From a virus, in the IMG/VR virus record IMGVR_UViG_3300032215_000091, positions 1 to 39,069 of that record: a DNA stretch of 39,069 bases, one strand, 5' to 3'. The notes beneath the pieces are model-generated. The model did not search any database. It was given only the letters and a program-made list of their open reading frames with translations, and was not told where the DNA came from. Positions 1 through 7,373 of this stretch are shown here, in pieces (position 1 is the first letter of the stretch; each line of letters starts with the position of its first letter). The translations under genes and the position numbers were made by a program.

Positions 1-168
1 AACATAGTTACCTGAGAACAATGTTGGCTTACTTGTCAAATCATTATAATTACCACTGAACAGTGCTGGTTTGTTAGTTAAATCAACATAGTTACCTGAG
101 AACAATGTTGGCTTACTTGTCAAATCATTATAATTGCCACTGAATAAAGCTGGTTTACCACTTAAGTT
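1..168 (-). repeat. In-frame 42-nt tandem repeats in the fibre gene
   Basis: Four contiguous 42-nt units (14 codons) occur as two 84-nt super-repeats at 1-84 and 85-168. Positions 1-42 and 85-126 are identical, and the next 18 nt differ by one base. The units encode alternating LFSGNYNDLTSKPT and LFSGNYVDLTNKPA. The array probably continues past the left edge. Near-identity at DNA level suggests recent unit duplication or homogenisation. Confidence 0.92.
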
Positions 169-1194
169 AGCCCATGTTATATTAGCAACAGTATTACTTA
201 AATTACTTACGTTACTATTTGTAGCATAATTAGCAATGTTTGGTGCACCACTTAGATTAGCGTAATTACCACTGAATAACAAATGAGTTGTATCTGTCAA
301 GTCAGTAATATCTTTGGGAAGACTTGTTGTCAATGCGTAACTGCTTAAACTACTGGTTGTTGCATAACCACTCAATGCACTATTAGTTATATAACCGCTA
401 TTATTGATTAAGTTACTAGTATGTGTTGGTAATGTAGGTGTACCAGTCAAATTAGCATAAGTTACATTTGCTATTTTGTTAGTAACATAAGTTTCTGTAG
501 CTAAACCACTAATGCTAGGAATACTTGGTAAATTAGACAAGTCATTGTAGTTGCCACTTAATGCTACTGCACTTAAACTTGGTAGATTGGTCAAATCATT
601 GTACGCACCACTTGTAGCGACTGTTGCTAGTGTTGGTTTACCACTTAAGTTGGCGTAAGTTACATTAGCAATTTTGTTATCTACATAAGTTGTACTTGCA
701 CCGGCAGATGGTTTATTTGATAAATCATTGTAATCACCTGAGGTTGCAACGTTTGCAAAAGTAGGTTTACCAGTTAAACTAGTCCAAGTTGTGCTGGCTA
801 CTTGTTGACTAGTCCAACTTAAGTTACCAGCACCATCAGTCTTAAGAACATACCCATTGCTACCACCGGTAATTTTAACATGAGAAGATAATCCTAAATT
901 AGCTATTGCGCTTACATTTAGATTTGCAACACTTATTGTTTCAGAAGTTAAAATATTTGTATTAGCATCATATGTAAGTTCTGCATCTCCGGTGGCTACG
1001 TTATTTTTGTTAATTAATACTTGATTGTTTGCACCAACCGTATTTAAATTATACTGAATAATATTAACAATAGTATTGCTAACTTGAGTGTCAGTGGCAT
1101 ATTGCAATGTATAATTAGCATTTTCAGCACTTGGATAAATTAATCCAGGGTCGTTACTTGTGTTAATAAACAGTTGTGATGGGTCTTTTGGCAT
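1..1194 (-). CDS. Repeat-rich tail fibre / adhesin protein, C-terminus cut by window edge
   Basis: An open frame reads from ATG at 1194 (MPKDPSQLFINTSNDPGLIY) to the window edge without a stop, giving 398 residues. The start has AAGGA about 8 nt upstream and lies 12 nt past the stop of the nucleotidyltransferase gene. After about 100 residues of non-repetitive N-terminus the protein becomes Asn/Ser/Thr-rich with many copies of a motif like GNYNDLTSKPT. These tighten into regular 14-residue units at the edge. The motif family is common in phage tail fibres and is thought to build elongated trimeric shafts. A structural fibre role is therefore likely. The receptor-binding tip would lie outside the window. 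No promoter is seen in the 12-nt gap, so it is probably cotranscribed with the gene upstream. Confidence 0.8.
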   Translation of the reverse strand, partial: MPKDPSQLFINTSNDPGLIYPSAENANYTLQYATDTQVSNTIVNIIQYNLNTVGANNQVLINKNNVATGDAELTYDANTNILTSETISVANLNVSAIANLGLSSHVKITGGSNGYVLKTDGAGNLSWTSQQVASTTWTSLTGKPTFANVATSGDYNDLSNKPSAGASTTYVDNKIANVTYANLSGKPTLATVATSGAYNDLTNLPSLSAVALSGNYNDLSNLPSIPSISGLATETYVTNKIANVTYANLTGTPTLPTHTSNLINNSGYITNSALSGYATTSSLSSYALTTSLPKDITDLTDTTHLLFSGNYANLSGAPNIANYATNSNVSNLSNTVANITWANLSGKPALFSGNYNDLTSKPTLFSGNYVDLTNKPALFSGNYNDLTSKPTLFSGNYV

Positions 1195-1206
1195 TTCTTT
1201 TCCTTA

Positions 1207-2076
1207 TTATGGCCTTAAGAGTGGGGGAATACCCGCACGGCTTATACTACTACCTAGTTTACTAGCATTTTGCTTCAAAGTCTCTGGACCAATGTCAACA
1301 GTTAATGCAGTTTTATATCTAGGATCATTTCTTTCTTTATAGCTAGGGATATATCCACTAGCACCTTCAGGTAAACTTAATCTTTCACTGTGTAAAACGT
1401 TAAGTCTATCAAACAACTTTTTAATAATGCCTTTACTACGCAATGCTTTGAATGCTAGATTCTCAGGACCAAACTCACCGTGTAAATGTAAACCGTTCTT
1501 ACGATATTTCTTAATCTTGTCAATTACAATTTGTATCTTGTTTGGATCATTGTGCTTTAATGCTACTTTGGCCAAGTCACGCATTTTATTGAACTTTAAT
1601 TTAGTTGCCATTTGGTCTAAATTAGCACGTGATTTTCTAGGTAATTTGATCCATTTGTCATGTAGAATGCTATATTCACCCAAGCTGATAACTGGTTCGT
1701 TGGCATCTTGTATATATAATTCTACTTCGTATCCGTTAACAATAATATCATGTGTATCATTGTATAATGTCTTTTTAGCGTGAAACAATTCACGATAGAC
1801 TAATTCATCATTTAGCTTACCCATATCTACTAGGATATGTAAGTCTATATCACTGTGCTTTGTATAAGTGTAGGCTGCATTACTGCCGGATAATGTGATG
1901 TCCATTACTTGTATATTGTCAAGACCTAGATGGTCAATAAAGTCACCCGCAATTAACAATAATTGCTCTCTTACATCATCACGCATGGTGTCTCCGGCAA
2001 AAATTGCATGATTTAATTCATCATGGAAGTAAATTGCGTCATGTAGCTTGAAACTGTCTAATTCTTTAAGGTTCAT
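1207..2076 (-). CDS. Pol-beta-superfamily nucleotidyltransferase
   Basis: This 289-aa protein has the minimal nucleotidyltransferase signature. Gly-Ser is at residues 64-65 (LSGSNAAY), followed by SDIDLHILVD with catalytic carboxylates D76 and D78. A later strand, YEVELYIQD, supplies the probable third acidic residue. The family transfers nucleotides to protein, RNA or small-molecule hydroxyls; the substrate here cannot be told. The C-terminal half is basic and helical with no recognised domain. The gene stands alone after a terminator, and a late-type box (CATAAATA) ends 5 nt before the ATG, so no ribosome-binding site fits and a leaderless late mRNA is predicted. A second pol-beta-type gene lies at 6305-7033, but the two are too different to look like a recent duplication. 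Confidence 0.82.
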   Translation of the reverse strand: MNLKELDSFKLHDAIYFHDELNHAIFAGDTMRDDVREQLLLIAGDFIDHLGLDNIQVMDITLSGSNAAYTYTKHSDIDLHILVDMGKLNDELVYRELFHAKKTLYNDTHDIIVNGYEVELYIQDANEPVISLGEYSILHDKWIKLPRKSRANLDQMATKLKFNKMRDLAKVALKHNDPNKIQIVIDKIKKYRKNGLHLHGEFGPENLAFKALRSKGIIKKLFDRLNVLHSERLSLPEGASGYIPSYKERNDPRYKTALTVDIGPETLKQNASKLGSSISRAGIPPLLRP

Positions 2077-2089
2077 AACTATATTTATG
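2074..2089 (-). promoter_or_regulatory. Start-codon hairpin overlapping late promoter
   Basis: On the minus strand CATAA (part of the late box) can pair with TTATG (part of the start codon region) across a 6-nt loop. The stem is only 5 bp, so this is the weakest of the hairpins of this type. Confidence 0.35.
2082..2089 (-). promoter_or_regulatory. Late-type promoter box CATAAATA
   Basis: It matches the T4 late -10 box (TATAAATA) except the first base. It lies between a terminator and the ATG at 2076, with 5 nt between box and ATG, so the start point would fall on or next to the A of ATG. Confidence 0.65.
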
Positions 2090-2090
2090 C

Positions 2091-2121
2091 AAAAAGGCTA
2101 ACGCAGTTGCCTGCGTTAGCC
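2091..2121 (-). terminator. Rho-independent terminator after the glycosyltransferase gene
   Basis: It is a perfect 10-bp inverted repeat (GGCTAACGCA / TGCGTTAGCC) with a 6-nt loop. On the minus strand it is followed by five T. It lies 23 nt past the glycosyltransferase stop and just before the late box of the next gene. Confidence 0.92.
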
Positions 2122-2143
2122 CTTGGGGGTAAGAAGTCTACTA

Positions 2144-3064
2144 TTAAGCGGCTGCTTCTACAGTAGTTTCTTGTGGTGTTGCATCAACAGTTGTAGCTGA
2201 GATAGCTTGTTGTTCTTGTTGTTTCTTTTGCAAATCTTGAATATACATTGGACCAATTGTGTCCATCAAGTGTTGTTGATTTTCCATACAGAATACATAT
2301 GAACCAGAGTGACGTAACAATACACGTTTGTCAACATATACTTTACCACCAATATCACGCCAGTTTTCACAGAATGTCCAGTCTTCACTGTAGTAACGAT
2401 TCTGACGAACTGCTGTGTCAAAATATGTTTTCAAGTGTTGGTCATACTTTGGATCTAATCCAATGTCGTTTTTGTATTGCTTTACAGCTGGGTGTGTCTT
2501 AAGCTTTTCGAATACATGGCGCTTCATTAACAAGAATCCAGTACCTGCTTTAGATACTTCTTGGAATCCATCACTACCTTCTTCTGCACCCTCAAATCCA
2601 TTGACAACCCACTTGATAGGCATAGTCTTCATTGGATATAGTCCACCGATAACATCTACGTCACGGTTTAGCAATACTAACAAGTGCCATGGTTCCCAAC
2701 CAATGTCAGCGTCAACAAAGAATAAATGAGTTGATTCTGTTTGTTCTAAGAACTTTGCAGTTAGTGTGTTACGGGCACGACTGATAAGACTTTCGTTAAC
2801 CATTGTTTCCAATGTCCAGTCAATACCAAGTTGACGGGCTGTGTTTGCCCACTTGATGAATGACATGAAAGTTGATTCAGTCAACATACCACCATAGCAT
2901 GGCATAGCGATATGCACACGGGTAGTACGCAAGAAATCAACGTTAACTTGAACTTGATTTCCCTGAGCTTGCTTTTGCTCTGCTGCCGCTTGTTCAGCGA
3001 TTTCCTGCACCTGTTCTACGGGTACAGTTTTCTCTTCGGTTTTTTTGGTTTTCTTTGTTGCCAT
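2144..3064 (-). CDS. GT-A-fold glycosyltransferase-like protein
   Basis: This is a 306-aa protein. Residues 1-45 are a Lys/Glu/Gln-rich, probably disordered leader. From about residue 48 there is a family-2-like nucleotide-binding core: RVHIAMPCYGG, then SRARNTLTAKFL, then a DxD-type metal and sugar-nucleotide motif, FFVDADIGWEP (D118-D120). Later GTGFLLMKR and the SEDWTFCENW segment fit the acceptor and catalytic half of such enzymes. It may glycosylate phage DNA, virion proteins or host surface sugars; the sequence does not say which. ATG follows a GAGGA site 6 nt upstream. It has its own late-type box and a strong terminator, so it forms a single-gene transcription unit. The C-terminal 30 residues are Gln/Thr/Ala-rich low complexity. 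Confidence 0.78.
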   Translation of the reverse strand: MATKKTKKTEEKTVPVEQVQEIAEQAAAEQKQAQGNQVQVNVDFLRTTRVHIAMPCYGGMLTESTFMSFIKWANTARQLGIDWTLETMVNESLISRARNTLTAKFLEQTESTHLFFVDADIGWEPWHLLVLLNRDVDVIGGLYPMKTMPIKWVVNGFEGAEEGSDGFQEVSKAGTGFLLMKRHVFEKLKTHPAVKQYKNDIGLDPKYDQHLKTYFDTAVRQNRYYSEDWTFCENWRDIGGKVYVDKRVLLRHSGSYVFCMENQQHLMDTIGPMYIQDLQKKQQEQQAISATTVDATPQETTVEAAA

Positions 3065-3088
3065 TTTGTCCTCGTTAAAATGTATAAT

Positions 3089-3096
3089 TATTTACA
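3089..3096 (-). promoter_or_regulatory. Late-type promoter box TGTAAATA
   Basis: It is a variant late box 24 nt upstream of the glycosyltransferase ATG. The predicted leader of about 19 nt includes the GAGGA ribosome site. Confidence 0.45.
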
Positions 3097-3121
3097 CACT
3101 GAGGACCGGTACGAAATATTT

Positions 3122-4597
3122 TTATTCTTCGTCTATATAATCAAATGATTCGTTTGTATTTGTTTTTTTGGGGCGATTGATACTTACTTTGATAAACTCT
3201 TTATCGTCTTGTTTAGGTGATGGTTTGTCTTTATAATTCTGAATATCCTGATATTGTTTGATGGCAGATTGTTTGGTTACTTCTTTAACTTCTTCTTCCG
3301 CCACACCTTGCTCTACGCTTTCACTTTTGTATGTAGCTCCAGTGCAGACCCAAGCAGGGCCAGTGTATCCTTGCGGGAATGCCTTCAAATGCTGAATAGT
3401 CCTATGCCAACCTTCAATCAAATCATAACCGTTTGATAATTTAGCAACAATAATTGGTTCTGCACTCACACCCTTTTGCTGAATCATTTGTGATTGCTGT
3501 GCGTGTCTTTCAGCATCTCGTGGAACTTGAAAAGGATTAGAACTACCACCTTCACGACTAGCGAGCATACGCTGAGTTTTTGGTGTAAAGATATCAAATG
3601 TTATGGGCAGTTTAGTCAGTGTCCATTTACAATTACCAAAGTCTTGTTTATTTCTTTTTAGAAAATCATCTAATTCGGCCTGGTCACGAATTCCTTTGGC
3701 TTGTGCATATAAGAAGTCTTTCAACACATAGTCAGGCCAAGTTGGAAAATGTCGCTTCACAAAGGCAAACAAACTGTCTCTAGCTTCCGTCAAGCCTTCC
3801 GCCACACCTTGCTGGCTTTCTTTAAGAGCAACCTTCATCAATTTGACAAATTGAATTTTCTTTTCTAATGAAGCTTCTTTCAATAAAGGTTTCGCTTTGC
3901 GAACAATATCAATCACACTTTCTTTTAGTGCTTTATCTTTGATTTGTTTAACTGCTTTTTGTTTTGGCTCTTTGACCTTTTTAGGTACGTTTAATCTGCT
4001 TTTTGCTCTGTTCATAAATTCTAATACCTCTGCGTCTGATAATGCATCGGGCATAGCATCTCGCCAATATGCAAATTGTTCTTCTTCTGTTGTGTTAGGA
4101 TCTTTTAATATCTCACGCATTGGTGTTGCTCTTGGTCCAGCTTCGCTTTGTGCTGGATCATTTACTTGCTGTCGTGAAATTATTTGTAAACTTTCTAAGC
4201 CATAGCTTTGATAAGGTACGTTACCTGATTTGTCTGGTTTCATTAACCATTGAAAGGGTTGAACTTGGTCTTCGCCCAACACTAATAATACATTTTTGTA
4301 TTGTTGACCAACAGACGTTAACACTGATGCTAAAGTACTTCCTGCATGAAAAATACCAGCATATTGCGGGAACACTTTTTTATATATGAATAGTTTTTCT
4401 TCTGGTGTTAATGGATCTTCTTTGCCCATTGTTTCTGAAACAAAAAAGAAAGGTGTTGCTTTTAATTCTTGTGCTTGAACTATAACTGCTTGCGCCAACA
4501 ACATATGACCTTTGTGACCCATGCCACGTCCCCAACCTACCACAGCATCTGCTTGTGCTTGTTGCAACGCTTCAATGATATATTGTTTTAAACTCAT
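3122..4597 (-). CDS. HIGH-type nucleotidyltransferase fused to a ParB-like C-terminal domain
   Basis: This is a 491-aa two-domain protein. Residues 18-205 carry cytidylyltransferase-like motifs: VVGWGRGMGHKGH, with the HxGH signature at 28-31; PLTPEEKLFIYKKVFP at 62-77; LLVLGEDQ; and an ATPMR motif at 157-161, corresponding to the S/TxxR motif of adenylyl/cytidylyltransferases. A Lys-rich linker (205-262) leads to QQGVAEG (262-268) and LTEA (269-272). Residues 375-410 contain EPIIVAKLSNGYDLIEGWHR, resembling the ParB/Srx GxxR strand-helix. The N-terminus MSLKQYIIE then A resembles a T4 capsid-targeting sequence. Its ATG overlaps the stop of the ligase-like gene by 4 nt, so translation is coupled. 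The substrate is unknown. The nucleotidyltransferase assignment is firm in fold and the ParB-like assignment is tentative. Confidence 0.75.
   Translation of the reverse strand: MSLKQYIIEALQQAQADAVVGWGRGMGHKGHMLLAQAVIVQAQELKATPFFFVSETMGKEDPLTPEEKLFIYKKVFPQYAGIFHAGSTLASVLTSVGQQYKNVLLVLGEDQVQPFQWLMKPDKSGNVPYQSYGLESLQIISRQQVNDPAQSEAGPRATPMREILKDPNTTEEEQFAYWRDAMPDALSDAEVLEFMNRAKSRLNVPKKVKEPKQKAVKQIKDKALKESVIDIVRKAKPLLKEASLEKKIQFVKLMKVALKESQQGVAEGLTEARDSLFAFVKRHFPTWPDYVLKDFLYAQAKGIRDQAELDDFLKRNKQDFGNCKWTLTKLPITFDIFTPKTQRMLASREGGSSNPFQVPRDAERHAQQSQMIQQKGVSAEPIIVAKLSNGYDLIEGWHRTIQHLKAFPQGYTGPAWVCTGATYKSESVEQGVAEEEVKEVTKQSAIKQYQDIQNYKDKPSPKQDDKEFIKVSINRPKKTNTNESFDYIDEE
3296..3312 (-). repeat. 17-nt repeat, copy 1 (encodes QGVAE)
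   Basis: This 17-nt string is identical to the one at 3797-3813 and in the same frame, encoding EQGVAEE near residue 430 of the HIGH-nucleotidyltransferase fusion protein. Confidence 0.8.
3797..3813 (-). repeat. 17-nt repeat, copy 2 (encodes QGVAE)
   Basis: This is the second identical copy, encoding QQGVAEG at residues 262-268. The two copies flank the ParB-like domain. Confidence 0.8.
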
Positions 4598-5772
4598 ATC
4601 TTTTTTGGTGCCCAGTTTTGTTGGTCAATCAACTTTAAAAATTGACCGGGTAATGGATTGTCAAAGCTAATCTCAGGGTGTGCTTGTACATATCCTTCAG
4701 GATTAGTTTGCATAATGCCACCATGCAGTCCTAAACTTAATGATTTAATTAATTGCATCTTAGCATTAGTTAGTCCTTCAACTGCACCTAGTGTTGCTTC
4801 GTAACCTTTTTTATCTGCTAACATACCCTGTGCTTGACCTTCGCTTAGATTAGCTTGTGCCCATTGTGGAAAGTCTCTGACTAATCCCTGTGTTCTTAAA
4901 TGACTATTGAGATATGTGTATAATATTCCACCTGGCTTGCTTAAGCCCTTTTTAGGTGCAAGATAATTGTCAATGATATTAGCGTTACTACTAATAAAAT
5001 TACCAACTTTGTCAATGTAACTTGTGTCAACACCGGGCATTTCTTCTACATAAGTAGTGCCCTGTACAATAGCATCGGGTGTAGATAAACTTTCTGCATT
5101 TGGATATCTACCTTCTTCTGTACTACCCAATTTATCATACCAGCCAGTGGCTGCTACCATTAACTTTGCCTTTAACTGTTTAGGTGTACCGATTTGTTTA
5201 CCTAAATTACTATCTACTGGAATATGAAACCCAGTGATGTTAGGTTTGAAGTCAAATGTTTTTGTGTTTTTGTTATAAACAGGCATTGCACTTTGGCCGT
5301 CTGGTTTAGTACCGGGATAAAACAACAACCCACCTTCTAAGAATCCTTTTTGTGGACTAATCTTTTCAAAGTAAGGCCACATCTGTGCAAACTGTTTTGC
5401 AAACTGAACTCTACTTTCATCGTTTGGATCAGCATTTCCTGTACCCATAACAAAAGCATATATATCATTTGCATTATTCATTAATGTAGGTGCCCCACTA
5501 CTTGTTTGTGTCTTACCTGACTTCAAGTATGCCCATGCATTCTTTGGAATCATTCTAAAGACACCTCTTTCGTCACGGCCCCAGTATACGACAGGCATAC
5601 CGTCCCATTTTAATTCAATTGAATCATAATTATCAACCATGTGACTCATACGTTCAACTGCATGTAGTCCACCGCTACTACCATTTGAAATGACAAGGTC
5701 CTCTATGTGTTGGTACTTACGTCCAACACCGGGTGCTGCCGCTTCAAATAATAATACGTCTGATAATTTCAT
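4594..5772 (-). CDS. Ligase-like covalent nucleotidyltransferase candidate (KxDG)
   Basis: This 392-aa protein has motifs in the order expected for the ATP/NAD ligase and capping-enzyme superfamily. Motif I is KWDGMP (K55, D57, G58). A motif-III-like strand is GFLEGGLLFYP near residue 145. Motif IV-like PEGYV and motif V-like GQFLKLID lie near the C-terminus. If these align structurally, K55 would be the AMP/GMP acceptor. It also resembles proteins often annotated as DUF6267 in T4-like phages. No separate OB or DNA-binding domain is obvious. The N-terminus MKLSDVLLFE then AAAP looks like a capsid-targeting sequence with a prohead-protease site. It overlaps both neighbours by 4 nt. Enzyme activity is inferred from motifs only. 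Confidence 0.65.
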   Translation of the reverse strand: MKLSDVLLFEAAAPGVGRKYQHIEDLVISNGSSGGLHAVERMSHMVDNYDSIELKWDGMPVVYWGRDERGVFRMIPKNAWAYLKSGKTQTSSGAPTLMNNANDIYAFVMGTGNADPNDESRVQFAKQFAQMWPYFEKISPQKGFLEGGLLFYPGTKPDGQSAMPVYNKNTKTFDFKPNITGFHIPVDSNLGKQIGTPKQLKAKLMVAATGWYDKLGSTEEGRYPNAESLSTPDAIVQGTTYVEEMPGVDTSYIDKVGNFISSNANIIDNYLAPKKGLSKPGGILYTYLNSHLRTQGLVRDFPQWAQANLSEGQAQGMLADKKGYEATLGAVEGLTNAKMQLIKSLSLGLHGGIMQTNPEGYVQAHPEISFDNPLPGQFLKLIDQQNWAPKKI

Positions 5773-6308
5773 TTTCTGTTTTTTTGCACAAACTGTTCAG
5801 CGAGCATTACTAATTCTTCTAATTCTTGTATACTCTCACAATGCCAACGGCGTAGTGCTAGTGCTTTAGGAGTAGGTTTACCACTTGGTGTTTTCATAGG
5901 ACCCTTGTTACCGCCCATTCTAGCACAGAAACTTTTGCGACGGTTGGCAGCTTTGCTGCCTTTCTTCAATTTACTTGGTTTAGTTGTTACGGCAGTCTTT
6001 AGTTTACTACCTGGATTTTCTCTACGATAAGCATTCACCGCCTTTTGACTCATACCAGAAGTCTTATCATGGTGATTGACCTTGTTCCAATCTTCGTCAA
6101 TACTTTCATTAGGTACACAGTTGTTAACTCTTGTGTCTCCTTTCTTTTTAGTACCTTCTTTATGATAACCAGACCAGCAACTTGGGTCTAAGCGTTGTTT
6201 TTCTTCATCTACATTTTTAGGCTTCTTGTGATGCTTTTTCATATTGACAGCAATTGCTGCCTGTTGTGCAGGATTAGCCGCTTCAGTTATAATTTCAGTT
6301 ATTCTCAT
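5769..6308 (-). CDS. Basic Cys-rich phage protein (DUF6321-like)
   Basis: This is a 179-aa, strongly basic protein. It has two conserved-looking blocks. The first is CWSGYHKEGTKKKGD followed by VNNCVPNES (two Cys). The second is SQKAVNAYRRENPGSKLKTA followed by RRKSFCARMGG, KGPMK and ALALRRWHC (two Cys). The second block is widespread in marine T4-like phages and is usually annotated DUF6321. The Cys pairs and Lys/Arg content suggest zinc and nucleic-acid binding, but the role is unknown. The N-terminus MRITEIITE then AANPA fits a T4-type capsid-targeting peptide with cleavage after E9. The gene overlaps both neighbours by 4 nt (ATGA), so it belongs to the same translationally coupled unit as the nucleotidyltransferases. 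Confidence 0.72.
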   Translation of the reverse strand: MRITEIITEAANPAQQAAIAVNMKKHHKKPKNVDEEKQRLDPSCWSGYHKEGTKKKGDTRVNNCVPNESIDEDWNKVNHHDKTSGMSQKAVNAYRRENPGSKLKTAVTTKPSKLKKGSKAANRRKSFCARMGGNKGPMKTPSGKPTPKALALRRWHCESIQELEELVMLAEQFVQKNRK

Positions 6309-7033
6309 TTTAATATCTCCAGTGCTTTACGAAACCATTCAATACTACCTTCAGTAACTGACTCTGAAAAATACTTGTCTTTAATTGCTTTATATTTCTC
6401 AGGATATTGCTCAAGCGCCTTCATCATTAGTGTAGGATTACCCATGTCTTTTGCATTAGCAGTTGGCCCAATAATAATTTTAGCAATTTGATCCTTATCA
6501 TTAGTAACAAGTTCTTTTGTTTCTCTATCAACTAGTCCTTTATATGGACTCATCATTAGACTAGCATGTCCTGGCAATTGACTCATGTTCGATAAGTCAG
6601 CCCACATAGCATGAAGTGTGCCTCCTTTTAATGTAGGGTCACTGTAATCATGCGTATGTAATGGTTGTGCCGCTGCCGCGTTCTCTACTGCCATTATATC
6701 AACTTGAACTACGTTATTAGAATTACCAACTGGAACGCCTACGTGAATACTTACACCGGTACGTGCGGCAAACAGACCTTTACTTTGAAAGTATTCTTCT
6801 AGTGCTTTGCGACTTAATTTTAATTCTTTTGCTGGAAATGCAGTCATTAGTTCTTTTGCATCAACCAATACGTCAATGTCACTTGAAATTTCTTTTTTAC
6901 CTGCGCTACCGATTGGATACAATTGCATATTAGGTGGTAATAATTTTCTTAGATTATCCATGACTGCACTAAAGTTAGCTTTTTCTAACTGTACAGCGTT
7001 TGGGACTACATTTCCACCTTCAAATAATTTCAT
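6305..7033 (-). CDS. Second pol-beta-superfamily nucleotidyltransferase
   Basis: In this 242-aa protein, IGSAGKKEISSDIDVLVD (residues 41-58) is the pol-beta-type signature, with GS at 42-43 and catalytic D52 and D54. VVQVDIMAVE supplies the third acidic residue. The following region (THDYSDPTLKGGTLHAMW) resembles the family's nucleotide and substrate-binding part, as in phage homologues. The substrate is unknown. The start is ATG with AAGG about 12 nt upstream. The N-terminus MKLFE then GG is a short version of the (L/I)xE-G/A pattern seen in neighbours. A weak late-type box (AATAAATA, 7079-7086) lies 45 nt upstream inside the preceding gene. It is the first gene of the 4-nt-overlap cluster that runs down to 3122. 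Confidence 0.8.
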   Translation of the reverse strand: MKLFEGGNVVPNAVQLEKANFSAVMDNLRKLLPPNMQLYPIGSAGKKEISSDIDVLVDAKELMTAFPAKELKLSRKALEEYFQSKGLFAARTGVSIHVGVPVGNSNNVVQVDIMAVENAAAAQPLHTHDYSDPTLKGGTLHAMWADLSNMSQLPGHASLMMSPYKGLVDRETKELVTNDKDQIAKIIIGPTANAKDMGNPTLMMKALEQYPEKYKAIKDKYFSESVTEGSIEWFRKALEILK

Positions 7034-7034
7034 T

Positions 7035-7373
7035 TTAGTAACTTACCTTAATACTTTGAATTGTTCCTTGACTGAACATATTTATTTGCGCTCTCATCCA
7101 AACAAAGTTGCCTTGAATATTAGTATAATTGATTTGTGTTAGATTATTTGCTTGGATAGTATGTACAGTGAACCAATCACTTCCTATTGGATTCTCAACT
7201 AATGTAGCTTGGATAAGAATCTTACCACTTACACCAACTAGATTCCATAACAATGTTTGTGTATCTCTGTTGCCCAAATGATAATTGGCTGCTGGTTTCC
7301 TGTCGCCCGTAACAGTTGATATATTGTTATACGGAGTCTGTGGTAACAGAATCTGAGTGGTAATTTGGCTCAT
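7035..7373 (-). CDS. Hypothetical small beta-rich protein
   Basis: This 112-aa protein is not assigned to a family. It has alternating hydrophobic strands (KILIQATLV, DWFTVHTIQA, NFVWMRAQINM, IQSIKVSY), suggesting a small beta-sandwich like those of phage structural or decoration proteins. Its ATG overlaps the stop of the 55-aa gene by one base (TAATG), so the two are probably translationally coupled. The next gene starts one base after its stop. Location downstream of a late promoter suggests late expression; a virion role is inference. Confidence 0.7.
   Translation of the reverse strand: MSQITTQILLPQTPYNNISTVTGDRKPAANYHLGNRDTQTLLWNLVGVSGKILIQATLVENPIGSDWFTVHTIQANNLTQINYTNIQGNFVWMRAQINMFSQGTIQSIKVSY

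Noticed and set aside
1-168. Regular repeats that could suggest a CRISPR array
   Set aside because: Units are contiguous without unique spacers and are in frame in a fibre gene.
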